From the NCBI RefSeq assembly GCF_032062135.1, contig NC_092861.1, forward strand, positions 138,062,169 through 138,126,168: a stretch of 64,000 nt of DNA. Reading direction: 5' to 3'. The notes under the pieces are model-generated. The model made no database searches. It worked only from the letters and a program-made list of their open reading frames with translations, and was not told the origin of the DNA. This stretch comes from Pyxicephalus adspersus. Its lineage: Eukaryota; Chordata; Amphibia; Anura; Pyxicephalidae. Made by a program: the position numbers and the translations under genes. The first letter of the stretch is position 1; each line of letters begins with the position of its first letter. Shown here piece by piece: positions 37,501 through 51,500 of the stretch.

Positions 37501-40500
37501 ATTTTGTCTGACAACTAATTAAGGTCTAATTGATTAGGTTAATTGGCTTCCACCCATCTAACCCTAGAGTGAATGTGTGTCTGACGCTTGTAAGGCATGC
37601 TTTGGAGCATAAATTCTTTTAATTGTAATGTGCTCTAAAGTTAGTGTGTTGGAGCAATATAAAAAATGACCTTCTTTGTATACTCAAGTATAAACCGAGA
37701 TGCCATTATGAAAACAAATCTTGGTTTATACTTGAATGGATGGTGCTGTGTACTTATATGCTTTTATCTAACAAAATCTTGCAGAATACTAGATAAGCTA
37801 AAGGTTCCACATCTCTTAAAAAGTGATGGAACAATTTCTCATCTTATCCAGAAGGCCTAGTGACATCACTTGGTCTATGATGTGGGGCAGAGCTGTGTTT
37901 ATATCAACTGGACAGACAAATGCATGTACTTGGATCATTTAATGGAGCGCTCATATATGTACTATAGCTATGCACTATATATGTACTTACATATGTACTA
38001 TGTAGTATATAGTGTCTATAGCTTATAATAATTCTTTTATTGAGTATTATTGTGTGTGTGCGCATGTTTATTTTATTGAAAATATCATATAATCATCATA
38101 TAATTTCATAGTTTGACATTTTTTTTTCTTTTTTTTTTTTTTCCATTCAGGAAACGAAAAGGTTTTTCTGACGTACCTTCAACAGCCAAGTTCATTCAAC
38201 TTGTTAAAGTGCTGGCAATAAATGGTCATGTAGAAGGTAAGCTCCATCCCTACAACATTAATTATTTTCATTCTGTAAAAATATCTCTCCACCCTGTGAA
38301 ATAAAAGGGATTTGTTATTAATGGTATATCATGCCCTGGAAAGTGCCTGAACATTTTGCATATAAATTTGCATGTGAATTCACCCAAAGCCTCATGGACT
38401 GTGCAGGCCATTAGTTTTAATGGCTTGGCAGGCTTGTCATTTACATTTGCACAGCTCAGTGCATTTTGCATTTCTGTGGCTTTTTTTTTATATTAGCATT
38501 GCTGTTTGGATTGAGTTTGAAGATCATGACTTATGGCACAAATTGCGTATGTGCCCACACTAATGGCTTTGTTTGTGCTTAAGGAGGTTTGATGGCTGAG
38601 CGTAAACCTAAAATGTTAACCTTCGTGGAAAGGAACCGGCAAAGCTCCTAAAGTGATAGGGGGATATTTCCCTCCCCCATTCTTTTAGCAATTTACCCAT
38701 CTCTTGGAAATTTAGTTAAAGGTGTGAAAAAAATTGCAGGATGAAGTGAGTTTGGTTGATGCACTCCATTTTGAAGTTCTAGTACAGCTACTAAGCCTCA
38801 CTTAGAAGATAATTGTGAACTTTTAAGTGTGTGTAAATTTTCCTGGCATTTATGAACATTTAAAGCATAACGTATGGTCAAAATCAAATTTTGCGATTTT
38901 CAGTTTATAGTCCCTTTTGTCAGTTTTGTTATTAGATCCATAATTATTCCACTCCCTTTACCAAGGTGCCAGCACTGTTTGTTTTGCGGTAAAAGCACAA
39001 GCAGCATTGTTACCTTGTAGGCAGGTTAGCTCTAGTTAGTTGGTAGGACTTGTTGTTTTACACAGGCTTTAGATGAGTGAAAAACTAATGGCCAACTCCA
39101 GCTAAGAAAAGAAACTTTGTATCAACAGACTACATCATATGTGTTACTTTTTTATTTGGCCCATAGATCCATTTTAAAAAAACACAAAATAAGCGTTTAT
39201 ATATTTTTGTAATATTATTTACAAAAAATTTGAAAGGATAAGTGCACTATTCATACAGAAAGAGTTTGCACTTAATTTACATTTGGATTAAATGTATTTC
39301 TTGAATCAGTCTGAAGACAATCAGTGGGTTCATAAGGAATAACGACCCACGTTCCCCTTACCCCAGATTCCAGGAATATAAAATTTGAGTAGGGGAACAT
39401 ACAGATGGTAGGAATATGGAGTGGAATCCTGTGTACACCCTGGCAGTAGAATGTGGAGCGGGAGCCTGCGTATGTTTTAGGAGTAGAAATCTGGAGCCAG
39501 AGCCTGTGTAAGTACAGGCAAATTACATGGTGGGAAAGCCTGTGTGCATCAACCAGTGGGAAAATAGAACGGGAGTCAGGGTATGACCAGGCCGTGGGAG
39601 TATGGAGCGGGAACCTGTGTGTCAAGGCAATGGGAATGTGCAGTGGGAGCCTGGGTATGTTTAGGCCATGGTAATATGGAGCTGGGGCCTGGGTATGTCC
39701 AGGCAGTGGGAATGTGAAACGGGAGCCGGTGAATGTCCAGGCCGTGGGAATGTGGAGCAGGAGCCTGTGTCTGTCGAGGCGGTGGGACCCAGAAAAGGTA
39801 AGTGTGTATGTTAGATCAGTTTATCATATCAAGCAGGTGCTTATTTGAGCTAAACCATTATAGAGGAAGATTTCAAAGTTTCCATTTCCACACTTTTTTA
39901 TTTTTTGACACAGTTTAACATCATGGGCGTTAGGGTTCCTTACTTGTCTATATGTTCGAGGTCCTTGATATGGGGTGTAGTGAAGCAAAGATTAGCTTTA
40001 ATTTACCACCCATGTCCTACATACCTGGTGACACTACAGATTTACAAACAGTCACACTTTAATAATGATTGATCATGCTCCAAGCAGTGCATTTTGGGGA
40101 GGCACGAGAGCCATCCCTTGCTCCCATATACTTGGAAGCATCAAGGTTCTTCAAAAGCAGTTGTAAAGGTAAGGTATAAATGTTAGGTTATAATCTCATT
40201 CTCTAAGCCTTAGCATATTTGAACTTGAATAAATATTTGACTTTCAAATACTTGTTACTTTTTACATGGCTTGAGTTTTTCTGTTTGGCTTATTACATTT
40301 TTTTTTTCAAGTTTATTTTGATTTTTGACCACATGCCAGTTCATCACCCCCCTGATTCTGTTTGTGACTGTATTAATATTTTGAATTAAGTTGCCAGCAG
40401 GGTGTCTGCTCAGTTTTCCATAAAGCCGTGGTTTTTGCTTTGCATAAGGTTGAGCTTATTTAAATATGTGAAGATTTGCAGTGAAATTCCAATTTTCAGA

Positions 40501-43500
40501 GAATCATCGGAGAGCCTCGCGCTCACTCATTGCGCATCTCATCATCTTTGCTGCAATATGGCCTGCAGTGGAAACATTATGTGCTTGGTCAGGCTGCTGG
40601 AAGTAAATTTAGCTTTAAGCTTTCCTTTATTGTTTAAAATATGTACCGGAGCAGAGAAATGTGCAGAGCCAATGAGCCAGTGCATTGAATATAAATAAGG
40701 CAGAAGTAACATGTTCGCCTTTAGCCCTGTGCAGGACAGGCAGCAGCACATTTTCTACGCCTTATTTGCAGAGCGTAATTATTTTCTCCGCTGTAGCTTT
40801 CTTCGCAACTTACTGAAAACAATGTTAAACTACTTTAACCCCGCACTGATAAAATTGCAGTCCAGTTTCTTTCCCCACCATGTTTAAAGTAGATGTAAAC
40901 TCTAACAGAATGACTTTTATTCAACTAAAGAGCGATATATCATAAACCATTTTTTTTTTTAATTTCACCTTTATCTAGTCCTGCAGCTATTCCCCATGCC
41001 GTTTATGCACTTCATGGCATTTCTAATGGATTGTGGATCCTGCCTGTCTTTGTGTTTTAAATGGCCTTTTGGGACTGGGTAATTCAGAAGCACAATTAGG
41101 AGACCAGGAAAGAGCATGATCAGGACACCTAAAAAAAAAAGTCAATAGGCCCCATTTCTGAAAAATGAAAGCTGCAGATTCAATACATGACATGCAGCTT
41201 AAGGTAAAGTTTTAGATGGTGACAGGTCCACTTGCAGTATTCACACAGTGTGACAATCCACACGCATATGTGGGAGACGGTGACACAGCATTATCACTCC
41301 ACAACCGTGACAAACGCCAGCTATTATTTTTATGAAAGCCACAGGTTTAAAGATCAAACCACATTAAGAAGGTAAAGCTTTAGCGAATTTACAGTTATCT
41401 TAACATTTGTTTTGTAGTGATATACTTTTTCCTTATGATTTTTCTTATGTATTATAGTGTAGTTCTAGTGTGTTATAGCTTTTTATTTTTTGTTTTGTTT
41501 TTATTTGCCCAACCTGATGGCCTCAAAGAACCAAATCTATTCAATTTGCCATTTAACAAATATGCTGAAAGCCCTATAGAGGGCTGCCTGTGCTGAACAG
41601 CTGAAAATGTTAATTACCCCTCAGTCAATCTGATCCTCTGACTTGATTGCTTCTGAGAGACTGTGTGTAGAGGGAGCACTGGACCTCAATTAGTCGCATG
41701 ATTTCCTTTCATTCAAAGAAGGAGAGGCAGCTTCTCTATTCATCGGTCTGACTAGTAGGGGTCTCCATATCTCAAAACTGAAGTTGATTATTTGAACAAA
41801 GAGAGTGACCCACTTGTTAAAAAGTCCTATTTTTCTTTGTCATTCAAAATTAAAAAAAAAAAATCCAATAATTTCAGATACCTAACAAGTAGGGTTTTTA
41901 TTGGGAATATTGAAGTGTAATACCATGTGTTGGATCAAAACTAAATCTGAGGACCTATTCAGTTCATCTTTCTGTAGTGACTTTGCATAGGACATAAGGA
42001 AACAAACTTTTTCTAGCAAATGCTAAGCTCTCTTTCCTGAGCAATCCCCAGGGTGTGATTGGGATGCCTAGACAATTAGGGTGGAAGGGGGCACTTCTGT
42101 CAAATTATTTCAGGTGTTTGGAATATCTAGCCAAAGCATTTTTAGTGAGAACAGACCAGTTCTGTTTTTAAAATCGTCTAATGTACATAATAATTTATTT
42201 GATTGCTTCACATATATAAGTGCTTACTGTACACACCTTCAGGTGGTGCTGCAAGCGTAACCCGAAATAGTTTTTCCCCTTTGCTAAAGAAATATAGGTG
42301 GTTATCATTCTCCTTTTTTTTTTTCTTTAAATTTACCCAGGGAAAACCCCTGAAGAGATAGGGATGCAGCTATAAAATTGTTAGAAGCAACATTTTGTTG
42401 GGAACAAAGACATGGCGACCAAGCAAAAGTTGAAGAAATCTGCTTGTTTGGTTTGCACTCCACCTCCTTCGCATCCCCATTGTAAATTGGTCAAAACATT
42501 TTGCCTGTGTGATAATTAAGAAACAACACAACGCAAATCCCCTTTACTTATCCCACACACCAAAATGTTTATTTCTGCTTTCCTAATGAAGCTTAATGAG
42601 CCTAATGTTTTAACACGCAGTCTGTTGGAAAGCTTTCATTGGCTCGGCTTGTCTAATTAGTATCGACACAGCAAACAGACCCTATCGGTATCAGGCCATT
42701 AGTCTGGCTGTATATACACTGTAAACACATCTTTATTATCTGGCCTCCTGACAAGCCATCTGCTGTAGAAACAATGGTGTGATTTAGCAGATGTTGGCGT
42801 TGAGCGATAAAAGCATCCATTTACTGGGATGGCGCAGCTATAGGGCAGACAGTACAGGGTTACGTGGTGCAGAGTGGGCACGCGGTCTCCTATCTGTAAT
42901 TTGTAGTCACAGTTGCATGGAAATGATAAAACCATGCTATTGTGGATTTATAATTGTAGTCTCGTTTAGAAATGCAAGTAGTAATTAACTTGAAATCGGC
43001 ATTATACACCAGAATTTACATTCCTGCTGGGCCTGAAATGCTGTTTTAATAACAGTTTGTTTTCACTCCATGAAATTACCTAAGGGCCCTTTTGTGTTGC
43101 TTCATTTCAGATGCTATTAACGTTCTAAAGGAGATGCAAGAGAGGGATGTGGTTGTCAACGAATTCTCCGATAAATCGTTCTTTCACATCCTCAACATTT
43201 TGGCGATAAAAGGTGACGCGGACAGCATCAGTCGATTGCATGAGCACATCATAATGCTGGGCCTGGCTAGGCCAACGTCCAACTTTTGTTCCCCACTGGT
43301 GATGGTACACTTGCATCGGTAAGTAAACAGTCAGCAGTAACGCGTTGCATCCGGTAAAATTTGGATGAAATGTTTAGCACAAATACTTCCACTTCTTACA
43401 TTGCTAATAAAGTACAGCTAAATAAATAGGTTTTTATGCTCACTTCTACTGCTTACTTTATTAGGAAAACCGTGTTTAATTTTTTTTAGCGTTACCAGTG

Positions 43501-45472
43501 CCAAAAATAACACTTTCTGGATGTGCCCAAATCTCATTTGAATTCCTTAATGAATACAGTCCTATACTTGCCCCTACATGTGGTTCTTGCTGCACCACTT
43601 TGCATTATTTAGCAGATTAGCCTCAAATCAGTGTCTGTAAGAGCACACATACAATGTTGTCTTTTTGAAAAGAAAGACGAGTTTCTTTAATTATTTGTCC
43701 AAAAAGAAAAAAAAAACACAGGGAAAGGACAAAAGAGTAGTTACCTGTATTCTATATGACCTCCCTGCATTTTTTGTGTTTTTCTTTTTTTTTTCTTTAA
43801 ATAGGAGACCCCTCAGTAGTAAATCAACATTTTGGTTTTTCATTCAAGTTATTCTTTAAGTTATGCCACAACCCCCTGAGTACAACCCACCCAGTCTGAA
43901 ACATCCCAACTCTGTTTGCCCATATCCAGAGCCACACATCTTGCTTTTCAAAAACATTATATCCAGGTCCCTTAATCCTGCATATGCTATCTACAGCCAT
44001 TGTCACTGCAACAATCAAAAGGAAAGACCTGCACTGTTTCGTTAGAGCTACGTAACTTTTGGAAATAGATGGACTGCAAAAAAAAATTTTGGTACATTTA
44101 CCTCATATCTTTTGTGTGTTATACTAATCTTGTATATATCAAAATCTGGCCTGTATCTAAACCTTGAGGACTGGAGTCAGACTTTGGAGCTGTCATTTTT
44201 ATTATTATTATTTTAATGGGTAGTATAAATGTGTTGCATGTAAGCTTCAATTCCCAAGAGTGTATCAATCATCTGTAACCTCAATCCCCCCAAAAAATTG
44301 GTTCTTTTTACCACAATTCTTTCTCCTGTTTAAGTTGTCAGATCTTCAGCCTTCTCTTGTACATTAGCATAATTTTTCATCTGTTTGCTTGTCATTGAAT
44401 TTTTCAAACAAGTAAATAAGTAAAGATTGCTATGCCACAATGTTAAAAGGTAGTTTGGTTCTCTTACACAATTATCGCAATTAGAAATTTAGCACTCGAA
44501 GCAGAGAAAAAAAGCAGGAGCTTGCCCTAACAGGACAAGACAGCGATAAGATGGCTTCTCGTCAAGGATCGCTGGGTCGTAATTAAGTTACATTCACGGC
44601 TATTGGTTTTTGAAGGATGATTGGTAAATGACTGGCTTGATGTGCTTTGTACGGACACCGTTCGATAGGGCTTCCTATTTTCTTCTCTGTGTGTTTTTTT
44701 TCCTCCCCTCTCCCTTTCTCTGTCAGAAAATCCTGTAGTGTCTGATAATGTAAATGTGGCATTTTTATGCTGAACAAAAGAGCAAGGAAATGAGCTATCC
44801 TGTCTAATCACTCAGTTGTTTAACACAGACTTCCAGTGTAGACTTAATTGGCTGGAAAGCACTTGACATGTGAAGTTAGCACTGTTCGAAATGCATGTTT
44901 GAGTAAATTTTAAAATAAGTGACAGCTAAATTGTACCTAGGGAAATTACAAAGCCTTCAACACAGTTAATTTTTTTTCCCTCTTCCTTTTGGCAATGATT
45001 AATTGTAATTGCAATACCAGTCTCCTTGAAGACTCCCCTTTTATTTTGGCTGAGCAAGGTAGGAGCAGCAAAGGATTTTGCAGAAGGATTGCCCAGTATG
45101 CAAGACACCTTCTTCCTCCATTTAAAAAATGGGCAAAATGCGGTTTTGTTTCTTTTTCCCCCATGTGTAGCCATTTCCAGCTACCAAACCCTTTTGCTAG
45201 TTTTGTTGGCCAGACCATGCAGCTTGGGTGAAGTTGGTTCAGTGGTCCTTGAAAGCTATTTTAAAACAAAGCAGTGTGGTGTCAATGGATCATAAATGAT
45301 TCTTAGAATACATGACTAATGCCTTGCACAGACCTGTTTGAGTGCAAAAAAAAAAAAAATTTGTTGTAAACATTACTCTAGCTTAAATGAGCTCTGCAAG
45401 GGTCCCATTCAGTGGTAATACCTGCATTACCATGCATTGTGGTACAGTGCATCTCAACACAACTTCTAACAA

Positions 45473-45503
<31 letters not shown>

Positions 45504-48500
45504 GGTGACACACTGCACGGTGACACACTGCACGGTGACACACTGCACGGTGACACACTGCACGGTTTTAACCCAGCCCTTTCCATTGGCCTTTGAAACA
45601 TTTCATTGCATAAGTGGCTTCTAGGTAAGATGCAAACCTAATGGACTGGCTCAAATTTTGAAACTCTTGAGGCGCTGGCCAAAGACTAATGGTGTGTGTC
45701 GAACAGTTTACTATGAAGTAGAGGAGATATTACTGAGAGCATATTTCAGTACAATGTTTATTATTTATCTTATACTCTCCCCTTCTCCAGCACCGTTTGT
45801 AGATAATCTTCCCCACTCATATCCCTTTAGATTTGAATAATGTTTTATTTAGCCCGTTCTCTGTGAGCCCAGGATGTCATGGTCACTCTGGGGTGTGGGT
45901 GTGTGACCATATTATCCCAGGCTCATGGTATAAAACTGCAAAGGGTGCTGCAGATGTATTATCTATTTAGGTAAGACGGGTCTTTTTTTTATTTCTTCCA
46001 GCTAAAGACCTGCTTTGATTTATATTTACAAATCTGAACTCTTCCAGCATAAAACCAGGACAGACTTTTACCCCTTTACTGCTCTGCAAACCAAACTAGT
46101 GACATTTAAAAAAAATGTCTGATTAGCATTGTGAAGGTTTCTGTTCTGACAATATGGAAATACCCCACTTTGAAAATTAACTTTGGGTGCTAGAATGTTG
46201 TTGGAAGTTGAAAAGGGTTAACCAGGGAGGTGCCTAAATTGGACTTTTCACTCTATGACCACATCCACTTAGAAATTAAGCTGGAAGGATTTGCCCTAAC
46301 ATTATTTTACCATCCTCCCTTCTAATTCCTGTTCTCTCATTCTCTAGTGGTTTTAGGTTTTGAAAGCTTTTCAATCAGCAAAGCCCTTAGGTAAATTGCC
46401 ACTTAGCTAAAGCTTTGAGTGTAATGTCTTAACTCTTTCACAGTATTATCAATCAATATTGGTTTTTTTTTGTCTGTTTGCTTATTAACATCCTAATTTC
46501 CTCTTCTGTAACTCTTGAAAACACTCAAAGAAATTTTATTTGTTTCTATGTGTGTCCACGCCTCCTCATTTCTTATAGCAAGCTTAAATGTTTAAAATGG
46601 TAATCCACCATGGGTGATTTTTCTGCCTAAAGCATCTTTTCACCAGAAAAGAAAGTCATTCTGTAAAAGAGGATTCATAATGCTTGTCAACAGATCTTAT
46701 ATTTGCTTTGTTGTAGAGCTGCACTAGCATAGAAGTCAAAAAATGACAATACACTAGTCAATGGGTGCACGACCAGGTCAGCAATCCATTTTTTTTTTTT
46801 TACGATGCCAGTCGTTTTCCTTGCATAACCGCTGTACCCTCTTTACCCAGCCCAAGCACTGCAAATTCTTTCCACCACTACAACAGAACAATTGTAAATA
46901 GCACTTTCTAATAATCACCAGTTGGTGAGCGTGCTTGCTGTTGTTTACTATAATAGTTGGATTTGACGGCGCTGAGCTGCAATAGAAAATGGCAGGGAGT
47001 GCCAGAGCAGCTGTGAAGCTTTAGGAAATGGCATGTGTTTTGGAGTTCATTTGGTACCGGCAGCCCCAGCAAATGCCTGAATACCCATCATATCCAGTCA
47101 ATCCTGCACAGAGCTGCAAGATTGCAGACAGACAGGTAAGCATGTTTTATTGTGGAAGCGTCATTACCTGTCCTTTCTGCGATAAACAAACGTGCCATAC
47201 TGATTTTTCCTTGTGGATCTAAAGTTTCACTTTAACCAAAATAGCAGTTGTTTGCTCTATCTCCAAAGATTAATTGAGGTGAGTAGGACTGTAAAACCAA
47301 AGCAAGGCAGTTGTCCCTTTTAGGTCATTGCCTCAATTCTCTCTATAGGTGATGTTTCTAGTCTTCAGGTGTGGTACCCTCTTGGAATCTAAGCTTATGT
47401 ATATCCGTGTCTCCAGCTTGGTCCTTTGACACTTCTCATCCAGCTCAGTTAGGTTTAGCTAAATGCCCTATAGGGCCCAACAGTAAGGGTTTAGTAGTTG
47501 AATCAACACCTTCATCTGCAAATTTTAACTAATATTTAGCCCCAGTGCTTTGACATCACAGCCCCTGTCAGTTTTTGACTTTCTGCTGAGCAAAAATATA
47601 TTTGAGTACTCAGTCAATTGCATTTATTCCTGTGCTTATAGAGACCATTTCAGCTCTTAATGACACAATTCTCACTACTTTGAAACTCATTCACCCTATG
47701 GTCTCGGGGGTGGTACAATAAACGACAGAAAAGAAAAAGGGAAAGGAAAGAAGGGAAGGTAGGGTGGAATTAGAGAGTCACTAGACTTTTCATCACTGAA
47801 AAAAAAATTTTTTTTTTAAATAAGTTACATTAAATGTTGGCATCTTGGCAAGTACTGTGTCTTACTAGCATCAAACATTCATCAGAGTGTTTATATTGAA
47901 ACCAATAGAACTAAGTTTGGGTAAATTTCACTATTTAAATCTTTGCCATGTGACGCTACTAATTCCTCCATTTCCGTCTTTGTGTCTGAGCTTGTATATG
48001 ATATCTGCTACCCGTCACTAACATAAGGAACGCTCCAAAATATGTGAGGTTGTGTACCTGCTTCTTTTTGACATCTCCAACAAGTTCCATCAGTATGCGG
48101 ATATAGTCATGCAATCACTATGAGCAATTTATACATTAGTATAAGGGGTTTGTAGTTTGTTTCTTAGTATTTACTTATTGAAGCTTTGTGACAGAACTCA
48201 TTTTACACTTAAAACTGTCGGGGGTGAAAAGTCAATGTGGAGATCTCGGTTCAGTGTTAAAGGGTCGAGTTGAATGGAGTAACCCGGATAAAAGGTGTTG
48301 AAAAGTGCAAGAGATTGTGCCTCTGCACAGGGTCTGTGGAGTGGTAGATAGCCTCTAATAAAGACAATTGATGTTAGAATTGTAGGGAAGAAATAAGGAT
48401 CGAAGAAAATGGTTTCATTGTAAAGTACATCAGAAACCAAGGTGAGGCAGGAAGTGCTCGAACTGCATTAGGAGTCCATCCCAAGTCCTTTTGGATTCTA

Positions 48501-51500
48501 AATGTATGTTCAGTGATTTCCTTTAGGAAAGTTTATTGTCTTTTGTCACTGCTTCTTTGAATAAGATATTCTCCAATGCCACATGGTCCCTCCTTTTAGT
48601 GGTTATAATGGTTAGTGGCTCCTAATGTTGCTTGCTGAAAGTGTGTGTGTGTGGGGGGAATTATCCTGGGTTGGCTTACGTTTTTTTTTTTTATTGTTGC
48701 CAAAAATCCTACAGTAGGCAGCAACAAAACAGCCTTTAATGGATGCCAAGAAAAGGATATTTCCAATTTTATTTTTTTGTTTGTGTCCCTTTGAGTCTTC
48801 TCTAGTAGTTGGTGATCTCAAATACTGCTAAGAGGTTCAGCAACATTGATATTACAACATAATTTCTTCTTTTTGTTGTATTCTTTTGTACTGTGGGGCC
48901 AGGACTACATAGTTACACACTTCCAGTGAATGTGTCCATGATGCCGAAAGATGAATTAAATGTCACTGGGCATCATTTAACCTATAATAATAGCAGTAGC
49001 CATATGGAGAAGTGTCCTTTTTTTCTAGAGCTCCATTAACTTTTATTTTAGGTTCAAAGTGATGTTGTCCACAGTGAGAAATGCATTTCTCATACAAGCA
49101 CCAATTTTTTTAACAGTTAAAATATCCAACCCTAATTTTCTAATTTTTTTTTTTTTAAGACATGTTTTACTTTTTTTCTTCTTTTTTCTTTTTTTCTTTT
49201 TGTTAAACCTGACTTTTGATTTTTTTTTTCTTGATTTTAAATATACTGTATTCAGGTTTACAGTGGAAATACTAATGCACTTTTGTCTTTACGTTTAAGA
49301 GCCTTTTATTTCATTTTATCCTATTGTCTCTTCCATCAGCGTACGTTCTCTGAGCAATATCTTTTCACATCGTGCTTTCTGTGACGGAAGTCAATTAGCT
49401 TGTCCATTTGACTGGCACTATAATCGTTCATTAATTAATCGTTTTGACCTAAAACAGTTCTGTTCATGCTGTGGGGATTGGGTATAGTCAGGCCATACTA
49501 TAGCATAATTGTTTTGCCATCATCATCTTGAAAAGTGGCATTTGTTGCCGAGTGTGAAATTACAGGCAAGTCTGTCTTTTTGTGCCGTTATAGATCTTTC
49601 TTTCGAACGCCATCCATCTCACCTTTCAAGAGGCTTTCGTATTTTCTATCTGTCAGCTAGAGGCTGCTGCAGATGAGGTAGATAGACAGATAATAAAAGC
49701 AGCAGCGATAATACAATATCAGCTAAATGTATTCAATAAGAGCTGCTGATCCCTTTTATAAAGAGGCTTGCAAAAGATAAATAGATTGAAAATTATTCTT
49801 AAGATGTGTTTTGGCTACATGATTTACCTATCTATTGCTTTATTTTTTTTTATTTTTATCTAGGTGTATCTCCAATGATCTCCACCACTATACTAAAATG
49901 CCCTTTTTCTAAGGTTTTGGAAGTACCAGATGATGGTCTATTTTATTATGGCAGCCAGCTTTTCTTGATAGTAAGAAAAGCTCCTGCTGTCTTGCTAATT
50001 TATGGGAATAATAAATTCTCTAGTATTTAGATTGGGGGGTATAGAGTATGTATTTGTTTCACTCTATTTTTCTATCTGTATTTGTCTATCCTACTACAAC
50101 ATGAACAGAGCATATGTCACCAGTGCAGTCATTTGCAATATGCTATACTTGCACCTTAAAAAGTGAAACATTTTACTTTTTAGTCAGGGACAGAATGGAC
50201 AACTGGTTTGCAGTAGGAGTAAAGGAGGCAATCGGCGGTAAACTGAATTAGTCATCAACAAACAGGAGTGGCATCTGCCACCAATATAAAGTGCTGTATT
50301 ACATTCTCTACCAAGGAATTTCTATATGATTCAAACCTGAAAACATGTAACACTAACAGTAATAGCTGTTCCAGACTTTAGCGGACGTTTATAGGGATTA
50401 GCATAAGTAAATAGAACAGGTTTCAGACACTTATTAGAAAAGCTGTTGAAAAAGAAACCAAATGTCAACGAGTCCATGACTAACCACTACTAGATATTCT
50501 ATACTGGCAGGGCTAGTTTGTTCTTGAATTTGACCATGTATCAAACTCTGTGGAGCCTGCAGGATTCTGTACTTACTTAAGCCTGCTTTAGTACTCCTCA
50601 AACCATCAGTCCTGATGCTGTTATCAAAGTGCCCAAATTGGTGGATGTCCATCTGAAGTAGTGGGCATTTGTAAGCTAGCTGCAATTAGGGACACTTTTT
50701 AACACAAAGTGTAAGTAAAAGGTCACATCCTTATTTTCAGAGGTCATGGAAAATTGAAATGCAAAAAATCCTTTTTAATATTTTCTTTAATGCTATAATG
50801 ACTTTTCAAAGTAACAAAAACTATCATTGAGGCCTTTAATCAAATGTCTAGTGTGGTAAAATTTAGACGAATACTTCATTTTTCTTTTAACTGGAAAAAG
50901 TAGAAAGAGGAATCTGTTTGCAAAAGATGAATAGTCCCTCAAAATAAGGGACAGTTGAGAGCTTTGCGTATTCTTATCGGTTTCCCATTTATTTAGGACA
51001 AAATGGCTGCTTAGCCACTGACCAATTTATACTTTCTCTCCAACATTGTTCCCCCATCACCCAAATTGCTTGGAGCGAACTGTGAGGTCACCCCCTTTGT
51101 TATATTATAGTGCTCAGCCCTTGCAATGGTCCACCAGCTTACACCATGGGGAAAAAGTGGTAGCACTGATCATTTTTTGGTAGCAGCCACAAAACTTAGA
51201 TGCATGAAAGTGGTAGTTAGGGGGGCACCAAATGCTTTCATTCTGTCCTGAATGGATAAGGTGACTTATGTTCTTTTAATACATTGTAAAGATGTTCCAA
51301 GGCAATATTGAAATGTAGGTGGTATGGTGGTGGTAATATATATCATCACTCATCTTATTCATTGTCCAATAATTACCCTCATCTGCTAAAAAGGTTAATC
51401 CCCATTCTAGAGTTATAATACTGTTGATGTTTTGTGAGCCTGTATGTAAACTGACAGTGCCTTCCGCCCGTTGTGTCATGACCATCGTCTGAGTCATTGC

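Larger units (their letters stand above)
36434..38150 (+). other. Intron D6
   Basis: 1.7 kb. Contains the hairpin-bearing repeat (36551-36997) and the CT tract (37238-37438). The last 40 bases before the acceptor are a long T run. Nothing else. Confidence 0.85.

Noticed and set aside
45469..45566. Spaced repeats considered as a CRISPR array.
   Set aside because: Units are 15 bp without spacers, and the sequence is plainly vertebrate nuclear DNA.
45378..45624. Four overlapping open frames with repeated LHGDT or QCVTV units.
   Set aside because: A 15 bp VNTR keeps frames open on both strands. Not coding.
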